Assembly: GCA_036937835.1 (NCBI GenBank)
Contig: CM072861.1
Coordinates: 8,549,501-8,613,500 of the forward strand
DNA: 64,000 bases
Origin: Pampus argenteus
Taxonomy: Eukaryota; Chordata; Actinopteri; Scombriformes; Stromateidae
Direction: 5' to 3'
A program made the translations under genes and the position numbers. A model generated the notes under the pieces. It saw only the letters and a list, made by a program, of their open reading frames with translations, searched no databases and was not told where the DNA came from. Shown piece after piece: positions 1-12,848 of this stretch; within the stretch, counting starts at the first letter, position 1; each line of letters begins with the position of its first letter.

Positions 1-436
1 AGGATCTTAGTCTTTCATTATGGAGGCTGGAGAATAGTGTAGTTTACTGGGTGGTTGTTGTTGTTGTGGTATCTATATAAGGACAAGGCGTGGACGCTTT
101 GTTTCAGGGTACAGAGTTTTGAATGAGAGTTATGTGACTGACTTCCTAACAGAAACAAGAACATTTGTTGGAGAACACACAAGAAATTAAAAGAAACAAA
201 ATCACTTAAATTGGTGATAGTTTTAAATGAGGTTATGCGGGATAAAAAGAAAATTAACCAGAGAAGTCACACTCTGAATATCCCTTCCCACCTCTGCATG
301 TCTCTGGTTAAACATCTATACAAAAACCACACCACTTGATTGGTCAACATGATGCACTGCTGGACAATGTTTTTGGATTTTTTTTCTGAAATCTTTAATA
401 GAACCTCAATATAATCTGGTGATTTGTTTTGAAGAA
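1..436. other. Left edge, no gene seen
   Basis: AT-rich sequence with a TATA-like TATATAAGG on the plus strand (74-82) preceded by a GTTGTT repeat (53-66). A TTGGTCAA word at 340-347 recurs at 869 and 906. No ORF worth calling. Confidence 0.6.
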
Positions 437-816
437 GATATACTTTATTTTATCCCTCAATGGGGAAATTTACTTATCACTCTATTTTTTTTTTCATACA
501 TGCATTTATACACACACACATGCAATGGCACAGACATGCAGTACAGGCATAGATACATGCAAAGTGGAGAGAGAGATGGTGGAGTGATGGGCAGCCCGCC
601 AAGCCGGCGGGCTGCCCATCACTCATCACACATCACACATCACAAGCTGGGGGGTCGGTGCCTTGCTCAAGGGCCCCTCGGCAGTGCCCAGGAGGTGAAC
701 TGGCACCTCTCCAGCTACCAGCCCACCTTCCATATTTTGGTCCATGTGGGACTTGAACCGCCACCCTCCGGTTTCTCAAGCCAAGTCCCTATGGACTGAG
801 CTACTGCCGCCCCCCC
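437..816 (-). mobile_element. tRNA-derived SINE (teleost type)
   Basis: Read on the minus strand, the element begins GGCGGCAGTAGCTCAGTCC, a tRNA-like head with an A box at 803-793, and has a B box GGTTCAAGTCC at 759-749. Next comes a core that includes CCCTTGAGCAAGGCACC, and then a tail ending in AAATTTCCCCATTGAGGGAT and AAAGTATATC of LINE-tail type. This matches a very common teleost interspersed repeat as I remember it. A 126-codon ORF on the plus strand (419-799) is an accident of this repeat. A perfect 18-bp hairpin lies inside it (583-623). Confidence 0.85.
583..623. repeat. Perfect 18-bp inverted repeat with 5-nt loop
   Basis: The left arm AGTGATGGGCAGCCCGCC (583-600) is exactly complementary to 606-623, with loop AAGCC. 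It lies in the SINE core and could form a very stable GC-rich hairpin in DNA or RNA. Confidence 0.9.
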
Positions 817-3800
817 TTGATACAGCACTACTGTCCATCTGAATACGGCCTACCGGGGTCTAATTGGTCAATAAGATCGAGTCTGTTCTCCTTTTTGTAC
901 ATAATTGGTCAATCACGATAAAGTCATCTCACGTCATGTGCCTGCAGAAAACGTTGACCCTGGCGACACTGTGAACATCATCTTTAGTGTCTGAGACAAA
1001 TAATCAGAACGTACTGACTACATGAATTAAACAGGGAGATAAGAGGAAGAAAATATCAGTTCCTCCATCCACAGCAGCCTCAACAGACCAGAATATAACA
1101 CAGCCACAACATGGGGTGAGTAACTTGTATAACCCACAGATGGATACAACAAGTCAAGGCCTGTTCTCTGGTAGATCACAAAGTCATTCTGGGAAAATGT
1201 AGGAGTAGATAATATCAGTATATGTATAGCAAAGTAAGTAAACGTTTTTCTTTCACTGTCACGGATGTCGGTTAGATAAACATGCCGACATTAAACTTAC
1301 TTTTTCCTTACATTCTGCCTCCTATAATGTGCATCAACTAATGTGCACTTTTTTTTTCCTTTTTTTTCGTCTTCTGCCTTTCGTAAAAGATACTTTCATC
1401 TCCTTCGTCAACCTATGGCAGTGAACGTTCTTGCTTGGAAATACAGCGTATCTGATTTCTGCTCTCAGATCCCGATGAGCCAAAACGCATGTTCCAAATC
1501 TTGATTTAAAACAAGCGCACTGCTAAAAGCATGGAGGAAATCACTAATGAAAACTTGGCAGAAGCAAACCACCTATATATCACCCTCGCATGAATGTTAC
1601 ATGAGCTTTTAATTTACAGCATTAAAACATGCAACGTCTGCATTACTATTTACCTTTCCATATCCGATAGCCCCGGCCGGTTGCCATGGGGTTTCAGTCA
1701 TATCCAATCCCGGCCCCTTTGGCACACACTCTTATCTCTGTTTAAATATCCGGTTACTTCCCCCTCTGGTCCAGGCACACAGAGACATGTCATTAAGAGC
1801 AGTATCTCTCTCCAGCCCAGGCTTCCTTCCTGTGCGCGTGGTGACGGATTGATTTTCTCCGGTAGGGATCCACTGCAAGAAATATTCAAATTAAACATGT
1901 TATTTAATCTAGTGTTGAACCCTAAAACGGCCTTTTCTTCCTTAGAGGAGGAAAAACAACCCAAAAAAGAAAAAGAGATATGATTTCACTTTTACTACGA
2001 CTGTTTCCAGAAAATTCTACAGCGAAGTGACATCACCTTAAAACAAGTGGCGTGATCGAGCTTGTTATCACTTGTTTTAATAATGTGGTAGTTTTAATAA
2101 GTGTAGCAGCACTGGTAGCTTCTAATGTTGGAATCAGTATTGTATTATACTGTTTTTCTTAAGTATAACCATCTGGAGCTTAGTTAGAAACATTACAACC
2201 GGCATATTCACCGTGTTTAATAATTCTCTGCATATTCTACTATTGGATCAGTTGGGTCGCAGCTGTCCGGAGTTAACGAAGCCAAAAACCATCTAACTGC
2301 ATCCCTAGCATTAATAATATATTCTCAATGACATAACCGCATTGTTTAATGGCAGTTCTGAACAGACAGCCGTCAGATTTATGGATGACATGTCATACTA
2401 ACGCCTCCTTTTCAAACAAATCCCCGCCTCGACACTTATGAAAAGTTAAATAGAAAGGTAGTCGCTGCGGTAGCAACCTTTGAAACATGCTTATACAGGC
2501 TTAGTTTTGCTGTAAACAAAACAGAAGCAGCAACGCCGTCAAGAAGCAGCGGCTCAGACACTTGCTGATGCGGGTTAAAAGCGGTGATTCAATCATTGGC
2601 GTAAAAACAAACATAATCAGCGTCCACACAGCTTTGTACGTGTAACTTGCATAATTTCCGCAATAATGAGTTGGCAGTGAAAATCTCACTTATTTCATGC
2701 ATTTGTTGAACCGAAGTGTTAAAGTGGATATTTCTTACAGTGGAGTCTTGGGTCTGTGGATTGGCGTCTGCTCTCCGGAGCAGCCCTTGGTACCCACAGG
2801 GGTCAAATCTCCCTCCTCTGTTTCTGGAAGAACAGAGGCTGTTAAGAGAGGCCTATACTCCAGTATCTTTACAAATCAATGGAAGCACTTCCTCTCTCCT
2901 TGTCCTCCACATGCACTAAGGACATATTGATTACAGCAATATACGTAATACACGTGTCCCGTGTTTCTTTGCTGCTTGTACATACACACCCTGATGAGAA
3001 GTTTCTGGTCGTGTAAAAAAGGAGACGTCTTGCCTGCGAGGGTCCGTAGAGTTCATTTTTCATGCTTTACCAAAATCTCTGGTCACGGCTGTGGAGCAGT
3101 CTTATCTATTATGGGGATAAATGCACAAAGGTTGCCCTTAAAGCCATCGGCTGTACAGCTGTACAGAGTGAACACCCCAAAACGACACATTTATCTTGAG
3201 GTATAAAATTTTCTTTCAGCACCCCTGCTCTCCCACAGGTTTCGTCATGATCATGTTACATGTTCTGGCCATAAGAGCGCGGGGAATGGGGGCAGCTTGT
3301 GCACGTCTTTATCATAAAAATGTTTGTCCATTGTACAGATGCCCTGAAGTTGAACTCTTAGGGAGAGTAAACAGAGGGGGGGGATGGCTACGCAGGCCTT
3401 TCCTTCTCTTTCAGCTGCACTAATGATGTTGTGCCGGACCACAGCTGTTTCTTCATGGCAGGTGTGCAAGTGGGAGCCACAGCAGACTGCGCTCCGCTCG
3501 GATCGGAGGAATGCCAAAAACAAGACGGAAGGAGAGGAGACAGGGCGCATAGCGAGGCGGAGAAATGAATATCCACACAAGATACAGCTCCCCGAGCTCC
3601 CAGAAAGCTGGATACAATATTCAATTGAGAATTTCCCCTCAACACCTGGCCACCGGCATAAGTAGGATATTGATGTGGGTCCCGCGCCAGAGCCCCACAG
3701 CATGACTCATTTGAAATCCTCTGGCGATTTCATGCAGTATTTAGCCAATATGCTTGGACAAGAACTTGTCTGGAGTTCTTTCCTGAGACGGGGGACATAG

Positions 3801-5173
3801 CCAGTATGTCTTGAATATGCACTCTGCATCTCTGGGCCATGAGGATAGAAATGGCCCAGAGATCATTTCCTGTTTGGAACTCTACCGGATCAGGAGCAGA
3901 GAGGAAAAAATATGCAACGAATATTAGCTGTGTGGATTGGTGGAGATCACGAAGGAGATTACTACAAAACTATTGTAAAGCTGTATGTACTGCAGAAAAG
4001 AAGACCAAAACTGCTTTTTGATAGTTTGAGGTGTAGATTTGATCTTCTCTTTGAACTTCCTGAGGTTTTGTTGAAACCGCAATGAAAAGCTAGAATCTGA
4101 AAAAAAAAAAACTTGGATTATGTAACTGTATAAAACCCCTTTATTTTATCATACTTACAACATTCATAACAATCAATCCCATTTACTTTTTCACTCTCAA
4201 ATTCAAGCTGAAAAAAAGTGTCATTAATAAAACAAACTACGAGAACTTAATAATACTTAACTTATTGAAACTTCACTGTTACAGAAACATGTATAAAGAA
4301 ATACTGTCCAAATCCAACCAATTTACCAGGAGAGATGCAGGAGCCGGGGGTCCCTACATTGATCAACACTGGGGGTCTGATTTCTATTCCATTTGATATT
4401 CTCTGCTCCATCTTGTTTAATAAAGCAGTAAAGGCTTAAAAAATAAACCTTTGCATGTTGCTTTCGAATAGGAAGTGAGACCAGAGTGAGACCTCTGTTC
4501 TCCCTCGACTAGCGCCTCTAGCTAATATTAAAGCCGAGGCCATACGTGGTAAATATTAGCTTTTCTCTCCCGTGTTGACAGTGTGTGCTTTTCCACACAC
4601 ACATGGAACAAAGGTCTGCCATATTGCACACCCACCTGGGAACTTAGATGGGACAGAGTAGAGGTAGGTGTTCATTGCTTAACAGTGGTGGCTTTTCATT
4701 GTGTGACTTATGATTATGCAGTTGAAAGGCCCCCTCAGACCGGATGTGTAATGTTGATAATGGGAACAGGAGGCTCATTCTGCTGCTGCTGTGGATACGA
4801 CCAACACATCCTCATAATTAAATGATCACATCGGTTGATGCTACCGTGCACTCCATAACAACCCATAGGAGCGTTTTCCAATGTGCCGCATCTATCGGTG
4901 GTATCCAAAACTCTTACAAATCACTGTTAAAAAATAATTACATTTTATAGCGTGACGATGTTGCGGTTAAGGAAAAAACACTTGGTTAGGGGAAAGATCA
5001 TGCTGAAATGATCACTTGAAACATGGTGTGGTAGAAAAAAGAGTGACCAACCTCAAAATGTTGGTTATACCATCAGAAATTTGAAGGAGAGTTCTTAAAA
5101 AGCATAATGTCTCTTCTTCTAAAATACTGTGTTATCATCTAATCACTCATGTTCCATCATCTGTTGGACTTAA

Positions 5174-5204
<31 letters not shown>

Positions 5205-8200
5205 ATGAGATCCAAGCAATGAAGCTGGTGAGTGAAATTCAGTAGTCTGTTAAATCTGCAGCGACTGCAGCAGTACCATTGCCAAAACTATGAAAAATAA
5301 ATTGTTGTAGAAAAAGAGTTGTAAAAAATAAAATAATAAAAAGTTGAAATGTGAAATGTGACTTAACCTGCACACACTAGTAAATTTAGAAAAGTTTAGC
5401 TCCGGCCCAGTTTTGAGCCGCTCCGACTCTTGCCACACATACACACGCATGCCCACAAACACATAAAACAGCATTTCCTGTCTACTCAGGTGTTTTACTT
5501 ACCTACCTGAAACACTTTGGCTTAGAAAACAGGGGAAGCTCAGTCTGATCCTTTTTTTTTTTTTTTCCAGTTGAAAACTAAAATCTAGAAAGAAAGAGAG
5601 ACACTTTCTTTAACCAAAGATTTTTTTTTTTTACATTAGGCAAAACACACCTTGAATATGCAGGACGAGCATTCATTGCTCAGGTGTTAGCAAACAAACT
5701 ATCCCAGCATGCTCCTTGGCTCCAAGCACAGGAAAGGTCAGAAGTCAGTTCCTAAAAAGCCTTCTTCTCCTCCTTCATTAACCACCTTCCTTAACTCCCC
5801 CCTTCTCCTCCCACTTCCTCCCCTCCTCCTTCTCTTCCCTCCTTGGCCTGCCAGTGTGGTTTGCCTTGGCTGACTGATAATAAGAGACACAAAAATCCTC
5901 TTATCCCCCCCCCAACACCCCAACACCCCACCCTCCCACCCCCTTTTTTCTTCGCTGAAATGAGTCACTTCCTTGCCAGGGCCTCGGTCGCTGGACCTCC
6001 GCCAGGAGATACCCTGCTATTTATTGCCCCGTTTCCACCCCAGAAGAGGAGAGCCTGGGAAGGCGTTTTCAGAGGAGTCTACACACACACACACACTGAA
6101 ACTGTCAGCGTGCATCCACACAAAGACACACACATACAGAGAAAAGCCAAGCATGCTCAGGCACACACACTTCCTGGCCTGGTTTTAAGCATCCGACAGG
6201 ACCCAGAACACGTTCTCCTTGGATTCCACGATTGATGTTTGCGTTCCTCCCCCGAACTGCTATCCTGCCTGCCTTTAAGGTCTCCGTTTTCCGTGACGTC
6301 CTACCGGGAGCCGGAGGAGATTTATGTCCCTTTTCCCGGCATTTTTTCAGAAGGAAATGGCCTCGCTTTTTCTGACCACACATGTGCGACGCACAAACAC
6401 AGTCTTGTGAGGAGGCACACAAACAGTCTCTCATGATAAAACCAGATACAGCTCGAGCTACGGCAGCATAATTTCTAACACAGACGTTCTGTACACAGAG
6501 ACCATCTTTTATAACAGATATGCCTAAAGCTGATGATACCGTAGAAGCAGCCTGCAAGTGTGCATAAGTTGAGTGTTAAATTCCTACACATACATGAAAC
6601 ATGCTAACCTGGGGTCAATTCATCTATTCATGCAGAGCTTTAGAGCACACACACACACAAAATCAGACACCCATGCACTTAACCCTCATAGTCAAATACA
6701 ACCACATACACACACACAGTTTCACACACAGGATCCTTGTGAATCCAAAACATTCCTTTCAGCTCAAGTTCAGGCACATCCCCCTAATAGAGGGGTTTGC
6801 ACTTTTATTCATGGGCCCTTCTTTGGGATATGGCTGCTTTATAACTATCAGCCTAGTACTTGTTGGGCTTTTTTTTCCCACTACACTACATTGTGCTTCC
6901 AGCATTGCTTTGGAACGCAGAGGATTGTGATTTAAATGGCTTTTGAGTACTCCTAATCCACCGGAGGCACATAAGTCACACAAAGGTAGCTCCAAAAGGC
7001 TGGGCGAATTCCACCGAGCAAAGAGGAAGTCTTAAATCCCAAGCTTCACTTAAATACCACGGGGGTGACTTATTAATGGAATGATTTTGACTTGTGTGTA
7101 TAGATGGCTCTTGATGGAGTGTGATGGGCTCAGGTGGCTGGAAATAACACTAATACAGCATGACAAAAGACGCGGACAAATAGAAATTCTTTGGTTTTCT
7201 TTTCCTATTGTCCAGCGTGAAAGAGGAGGAAAGGTGTTTCCAGTCTACAGGCAGAAAAGGCCACTTTGGAAGGACAAAGAAACACAGACGTGTGTGCACA
7301 CATCCAGGCCGTGATGTACGGGCACGCAAGTAAATATTAAGGATTTCATTCCAGTTTGTGTATGTTCACTTTTTGAAGATGACGGCTGCCTGATATGAGT
7401 TTTGAAGATTACAAAACAGTCAATTTCTAAAATCGGTCGCATCTCCATTTATAATAATAATACATTACATTGCCATTATTCTGTGAACCTAGATATATAT
7501 CCTTCGTGCTGCACTGTACAGACCTGTTTCTGAAAGCACTTGCAAAAATGTTTTACACGCCGTGTTTTAGCCTCCTGACATGCCAGATTGGTGGGGATTG
7601 ATTCAAACAGCAAGACAACGCATCGACTGCCAGGACCTTTTATTACAATCAAACGGAACGAATTTGAAACTTCATGACTGATTTACACCATCGACCATTT
7701 AGCCCGAGAGTATCTGACCTGTCCTATAAAAACCTGATTCGATGATGCACTGTAAACAAATCACGCCTCTATTTCCCTCACTCATCCCCGGAGGCAAAAC
7801 CTCTCAACAGACAGCAAAGTATCGGTTGTATCTTTAAAGGGAAGCTCTTGCAGCTTTCCAGTATATCATACAGTTGGTACTGTTCCATCTGATGTCAGAT
7901 ATTTATAGGATTTGAGCAGCTTTGATCCATCAGGTGCATGAATCATCTTCTATCTGGATAACCTGTGTTCAATTCCCAGTGACACCAAGCAGGTTCTCTG
8001 GCTAAACCTTTGACCTTCTGGGCTGCAAGCAAAAGCATGGATATCTCCATAACAATAAACAATAAAAACATCTATGACAAAAAAAAAAAAATATTCAGGC
8101 TCACTTTCTTTCCATCAAACATGATGCTGCCAATTAATAACTGACAGTGATTGGCCTGATGATGAAGCTATAAATAAGTAACCTGACACACCAGATGCTT

Positions 8201-9519
8201 TGTTGCACAGAACCATCTGAGAGGTCGTGCTTGTAAAAAAAGGCAGACGCTTTGAAGAAATACTTGGCAGGTGTTTGGATGAACCATCTGTCTATCACGG
8301 TCTAACCTTGCGAGGCAGCTGGATTCGTGAGAATCCTCATAGGACACTGATTGGTTGACACGAGCTTATAAGTTGAAGCCTGACAAGATGGATTTCAGTC
8401 AGGATCTCGCAAATCCATCTTGAAGAGTAAATTATCTAACAAGATATAGCTAGGTAAAGTGTTTGAAGATTTTAAGCCTATCAATTTAAAAAAAAAACTA
8501 CCTTTTTTCACTTTCACTTTTAGTTTTATTTTATGTTTCTTCTGTTTTCAGTTTGTGTGGAAGAACCCTAATAAGTATGTTTCCCCGGGTGTATTAAGTA
8601 CTTTTAGGTGTTATTCTGTTTTTAATTATATGTGCAAATAAAACTCAATCAAATAAAAAAAAATGGTCCAATTTAGTTTGAACCTGTGGCAGTGACACTC
8701 AATGTGTTCCTCATGCATGATGAGTGACATGTTGATGGGGTTGTTGTTTATGAGACATTTTTGACTCTGCTCTGCCCTGCCAGTTCACATGGCTGTCATC
8801 ATACATCTATTTGCTTTATAAAACTGATTACACAAGAGCAAAGATGTTAAGGTGTGGAAGAGCGAAATGTAGATAGAGGGAGAAAAGGAGGAAAGGGCAA
8901 GAAACAGGGGAGGGGAGGAGGGTGACAGCAGGGATGGAGCTGGAGGTGGAGGTGGGATGGGGGTAAAGAGAAAAATATGAAATTTATTATTCACTTTCTT
9001 TTAGTTATGGAAGTCATCAAAGCCAATTTCCTTTTCTGGCAAGATAAGATCAGTGAAATGAAAGCTCCTCTGGGGGCTGGAGGGGGTTAATATGTTAGCT
9101 GGACTGAGGGTAAGTTGGGAACTAACAGCAGCATGTTTTTTTTTCTTTACCTTGTCCTGAGGCCCAGGGCGATCCACTGCTGAACCGAGCACAGAACAGC
9201 TCAGTGACAACTAAGGAGTTTGGAGATAAATGATGGTGGTCACCAATATATTTGGTGCGTAGTTGTACGCAAATCTAAATGATGTTTATGTTGCATGCGT
9301 GCATCTTTTTATAATTCTATCCAGCTGTCATTTTACAAAATTATCTGTACGTTTCCCCAGAAACATACATGTTAGTTAAATTGCCATACCAGTTTTAATC
9401 CATTTATAAAACAAATGACCTGTACTTAACATCACCAAATAACTATGTGGTTTACTTCTCTATGAAAATATATTATCTAACTTGGAAACATCATTTTTTA
9501 GGTATTTTGAGAGATTGTT
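817..9519. other. Intergenic, no recognised gene
   Basis: ORFs are short (the longest is 150 codons, on the minus strand at 3251-3703 and again at 6105-6557) and match no family I know. There is a GT run at 5174-5200, scattered CA-rich stretches near 6060-6170 and 6650-6730, and an exon-like 5' structure near 860-1121 (see findings). The rest appears to be ordinary AT-rich intergenic DNA. Confidence 0.7.
5174..5200. repeat. (GT)n microsatellite
   Basis: A pure GT run of about 13 units in intergenic sequence. Confidence 0.93.
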
Positions 9520-9660
9520 TTCCTTTTATTAGAAGGAAGACAGTAGACAGGAAATGAGGGAAGAGAGAAGGGGGGGGGGATAACATATAACAAAGGTCCC
9601 TGGCCTGACTTGAACAGGGTATATTGTAATTACATGGTCAGCATGACGCACTTGAAACTT
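9520..9660 (-). mobile_element. Degenerate tRNA-derived SINE fragment
   Basis: The plus-strand sequence contains GACAGGAAATGAGGGAAGAG, then a G-run, ACATATAACAAAGGTCCC, GGCCTGACTTGAACAGGG and ATTACATGGTCAGCATG. This order resembles the end of a common teleost SINE read backwards, whose B box would be the GTTCAA on the minus strand. It is diverged, so the identification is tentative. Confidence 0.55.
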
Positions 9661-12315
9661 ACTTGATTTATGTACTGTACTCATGTCCGCATTATAGAGC
9701 AGAGAGTGGCATTAATATCTGTCAATGTTGCATTATTGTCTTAAGGAAATTAGATGCAGGCCTCTCAAATCAATCTGCACGTAAACTGCCTTACTACATA
9801 ACATTAAAGGTAATACTGACATAAATGAACGCAGACCATATGACGATGAATGGACATCCAAGTCTTTAACAGTATAGCCTGCATTTAAAACCCATCGTCT
9901 GTTGCTGCCCCGTTTTGTAATATAAGATCATTCAAGGATATATTTTTTTAATGTCTTAATCTGATTTTAATATTTTGGAAACATTTGCTGTCAGTATGTT
10001 GTAGTAGTAAGTAATAAACAGGTCACATACAGTTTATTAATGTACTGGTGGGTGTGAGAGCTACTGAAGGAGTGTATACTCTCGTTGGGACGTCAGAGAA
10101 AGAACAAAAAGCATAAACACTCACTGAGCCCCTGTGATGTTTTTCAAGTGCTTAACAGCTCAATCTCTCTTAAAATAATTACACCTGAAAGGCAGAGATC
10201 CATCACAACTGCCCCTGCCTGGAAATTGCCCTCAGATGGGCACAGAGAGGCGACATTTGTAAGCTATTATGACTTCCCCTTTCTTTCTCTTCTCCTTCCT
10301 TTTCTATCTCTTCTTCTTTTTAAACCTTTACTCTGGATGCTGACGATGCAGGATGTGGTTGGAAGACATATGTTTGTTTTTATTGTTTTCAAAAATACAT
10401 GCTAAGGTGTGAGATGGATATCTCTGATAACATTGTTTTTTTTTACCAGTACAACTACTGAATGCTGGGAAACATGGGGACAGTCACACAACCATACATT
10501 ATATAAACAAGGCCCTGTTTAGTCAAACCTCTTATTTGGAAAAGAAAGGTAACCAGGGGGGCTAAAATTATTGAAGGAGACGTGTCATTCACGTTTCCGG
10601 GTCTATGTTTTGGTTTTATGTATGTTTTGGGACTCTACTGGAATATCTGTGCATGATTTACAGTTCAAAAAGCTTGTATTATTCATCTTATATTGGCTCT
10701 TCACGCCCCTGTGTGAAAGGTTGTTTTAGCTCCAGTCTCTTTACAGCGTCCCTTCCATGAGCCAGCGTCCAGAAACCTCTTCTTGTCAGACTTCTGCAGG
10801 CTCCGTAAAGAAAAAGTAGTAGTTGGATTTCACTTCTTTTCTTCTTTTTTACTTCTCAAATACGTACATACGTGTTTGAGTCCAAAACCAGACAAAATAT
10901 TCAAGTGGACAACAAGAACAACACATGAAACAAACTTAGCAACAAAAGGCTACGGAACAGATGACAATTTGTGGGCACGTATGAACAATCAGCGTTGATC
11001 AGTTTAGTTCAGTACACGCTTAGATTACGGGTCAACAATGTCACGGTGCTTTGCTACAGCTGTGATTCACACCTGTATCTGGTATCTCCATAGCAACAGC
11101 CGGTAACATTTAGAAACCAAAACTGATGGAAAAAAAATGGGACTCCAATGGCACCAAATGGCAGATTGGCTTTAACATAAAAGTATAGCATCGTAAACTA
11201 TCCACAATATCATTAAAATAAATCCTTTCAAATGCTCATTTAAATCAGGAAAAAACATTTCCAGAATGAGAAGCAAATGGGAGGAGTACAGTATTTTTAG
11301 CAAGAGCACTTTCAAAGCTTTTTTTGGATTTAAGACCATACTCTCAAAACATCCTCCATTGGAAACTACCAGTATTAGATTAATAGTTTGCTTAAAGAAA
11401 GCACACTGTTGTGCTAAGCCCTTGCGGTGGACTGTCCCAGTAAAATTGAAGCATACAGTAAAAGTTTACACACTCGCTCTAAGCACGTTACAGTCCAAGC
11501 TGCTGCCGTTCTGAAGGCCAGCGATACAGTGCTAGTTAATGTTTACCCAGAAAATATGTAATTGCAGACTTCCCCCTAATAAACCGCTTCAGAATGCAGA
11601 CCACAATCCTCCTCCTGTAACATTATTATTATCTACAGGCCTCTGACTCTGACTCCCTCTCTCACACACACAAACACACGCATGCATTCATTACGCACAT
11701 CTTTATATAGAAAGATGATTACAACCAAAACGAAAAAACACGTCGAGCCGGTCCAGTTTGGATTAAGCTTTTTTTAAGATCCACAAATTTGGACCAACAG
11801 TTTGCAGCGCCACCGGTGTTTTTACAAGTCATTCTACTCTAGTCTCCGCATTTACTGCACGTAGGTGAAAGGTGTCAACATACAGTAGACTGAAATCTAA
11901 TCTTAAACTATTGATAAATGTGTAAAACACACAGAACACATCGTGCTCTTTGAACTCTGCCTGATAAAATGTCACTGCATTGCAGCAGCAGAGTGCAGAG
12001 GTCCGGTGTAGGTGAACAAAATGAAGCCAAATAGCCTAATAAATGTTGGCGTTGCTTCCTCCTCCGGTTCCCTCATAAAATAATGAAGCCATGAAGAATA
12101 CATTTCCTACTCTTAATGTTTTTTATAGCTTTATGGATCCACTAATCACACTGTTAGAAAAGGAGAACTCCAATAGCCCATGCTCGCCAAAAAAAAAAGG
12201 CTCATATTTCTCTCTATAAACAAAGAAATATGAACCACAAATACACACATTTGCCAAATTATGTTTCCTCATCTGAGGGAAGTCTCAATCATAAGACTTT
12301 CCGTTGAAGAAATAG
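9661..12315. other. Intergenic, no recognised gene
   Basis: ORFs are short and without recognisable domains. The only notable items are a CA-rich patch at 11660-11690 and pyrimidine-rich stretches near 10280-10320. Confidence 0.65.
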
Positions 12316-12848
12316 TTCAGCATTTTGGGAAATACGCAAGTTAACTTTCATCTTCTCATGTCTGCGTGTTGGCTGGAGCCAGGAGGCGATTAGCTTAGCT
12401 TAGCATAAAGATTGGGGGCAGTGGAAACAGCTAGTCTGGCTCTAATTTGGAAAATCAAACTAACAAAACATCTAAAGATCACTAACAAGCATTTATTCTG
12501 CATGTTTTAATCCGTACACAAACACAAAACTATAAAGAAAACGATTTTATCTTTGCAAACAACTGGCGGAGACGTCCAACACTTTTGTCTTAACAGTGAG
12601 TTTGCTAGGCATCATAACTCCAGCCTAAACTACGAGTTGTTGTTTTAATGTTTCTGTCTGCAGATTAAACTTGTAAATTAGTGAGTTTAGGATGTGTTGA
12701 TAGGTGCATGTTTAAACAGAGTGGGAGATAGGCTAATTTTCTCCCTGCTTCTAGTCTTTATGCTAAGCTAGGCTAACTGCTTCTTGGCTCCAGCTGCACA
12801 TTTAAGACATAAAACTGGTGTCAATCTTCTCTTAATAAGTGTTGAATA
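12316..12848. mobile_element. Palindromic non-autonomous DNA element with long TIRs
   Basis: The left part (GGCTGGAGCCAGGAGGC, then TTAGCTTAGCTTAGCATAAA, 12371-12410) reappears inverted at the right end (TTTATGCTAAGCTAGGCTAA, then GCTTCTTGGCTCCAGC, 12758-12794). More diverged complementarity extends to both ends (TTCAGCATTTTGGGAAATAC on the left, against the reversed CTTAATAAGTGTTGAATAG). The TIRs are thus about 100 bp flanking about 330 bp of non-coding sequence with no ORF. It matches a high-copy teleost MITE-like repeat I recognise, but I do not assign a superfamily. Confidence 0.85.

Noticed and set aside
419..799. 126-codon plus-strand ORF
   Set aside because: It lies entirely within the tRNA-derived SINE, antisense to it.
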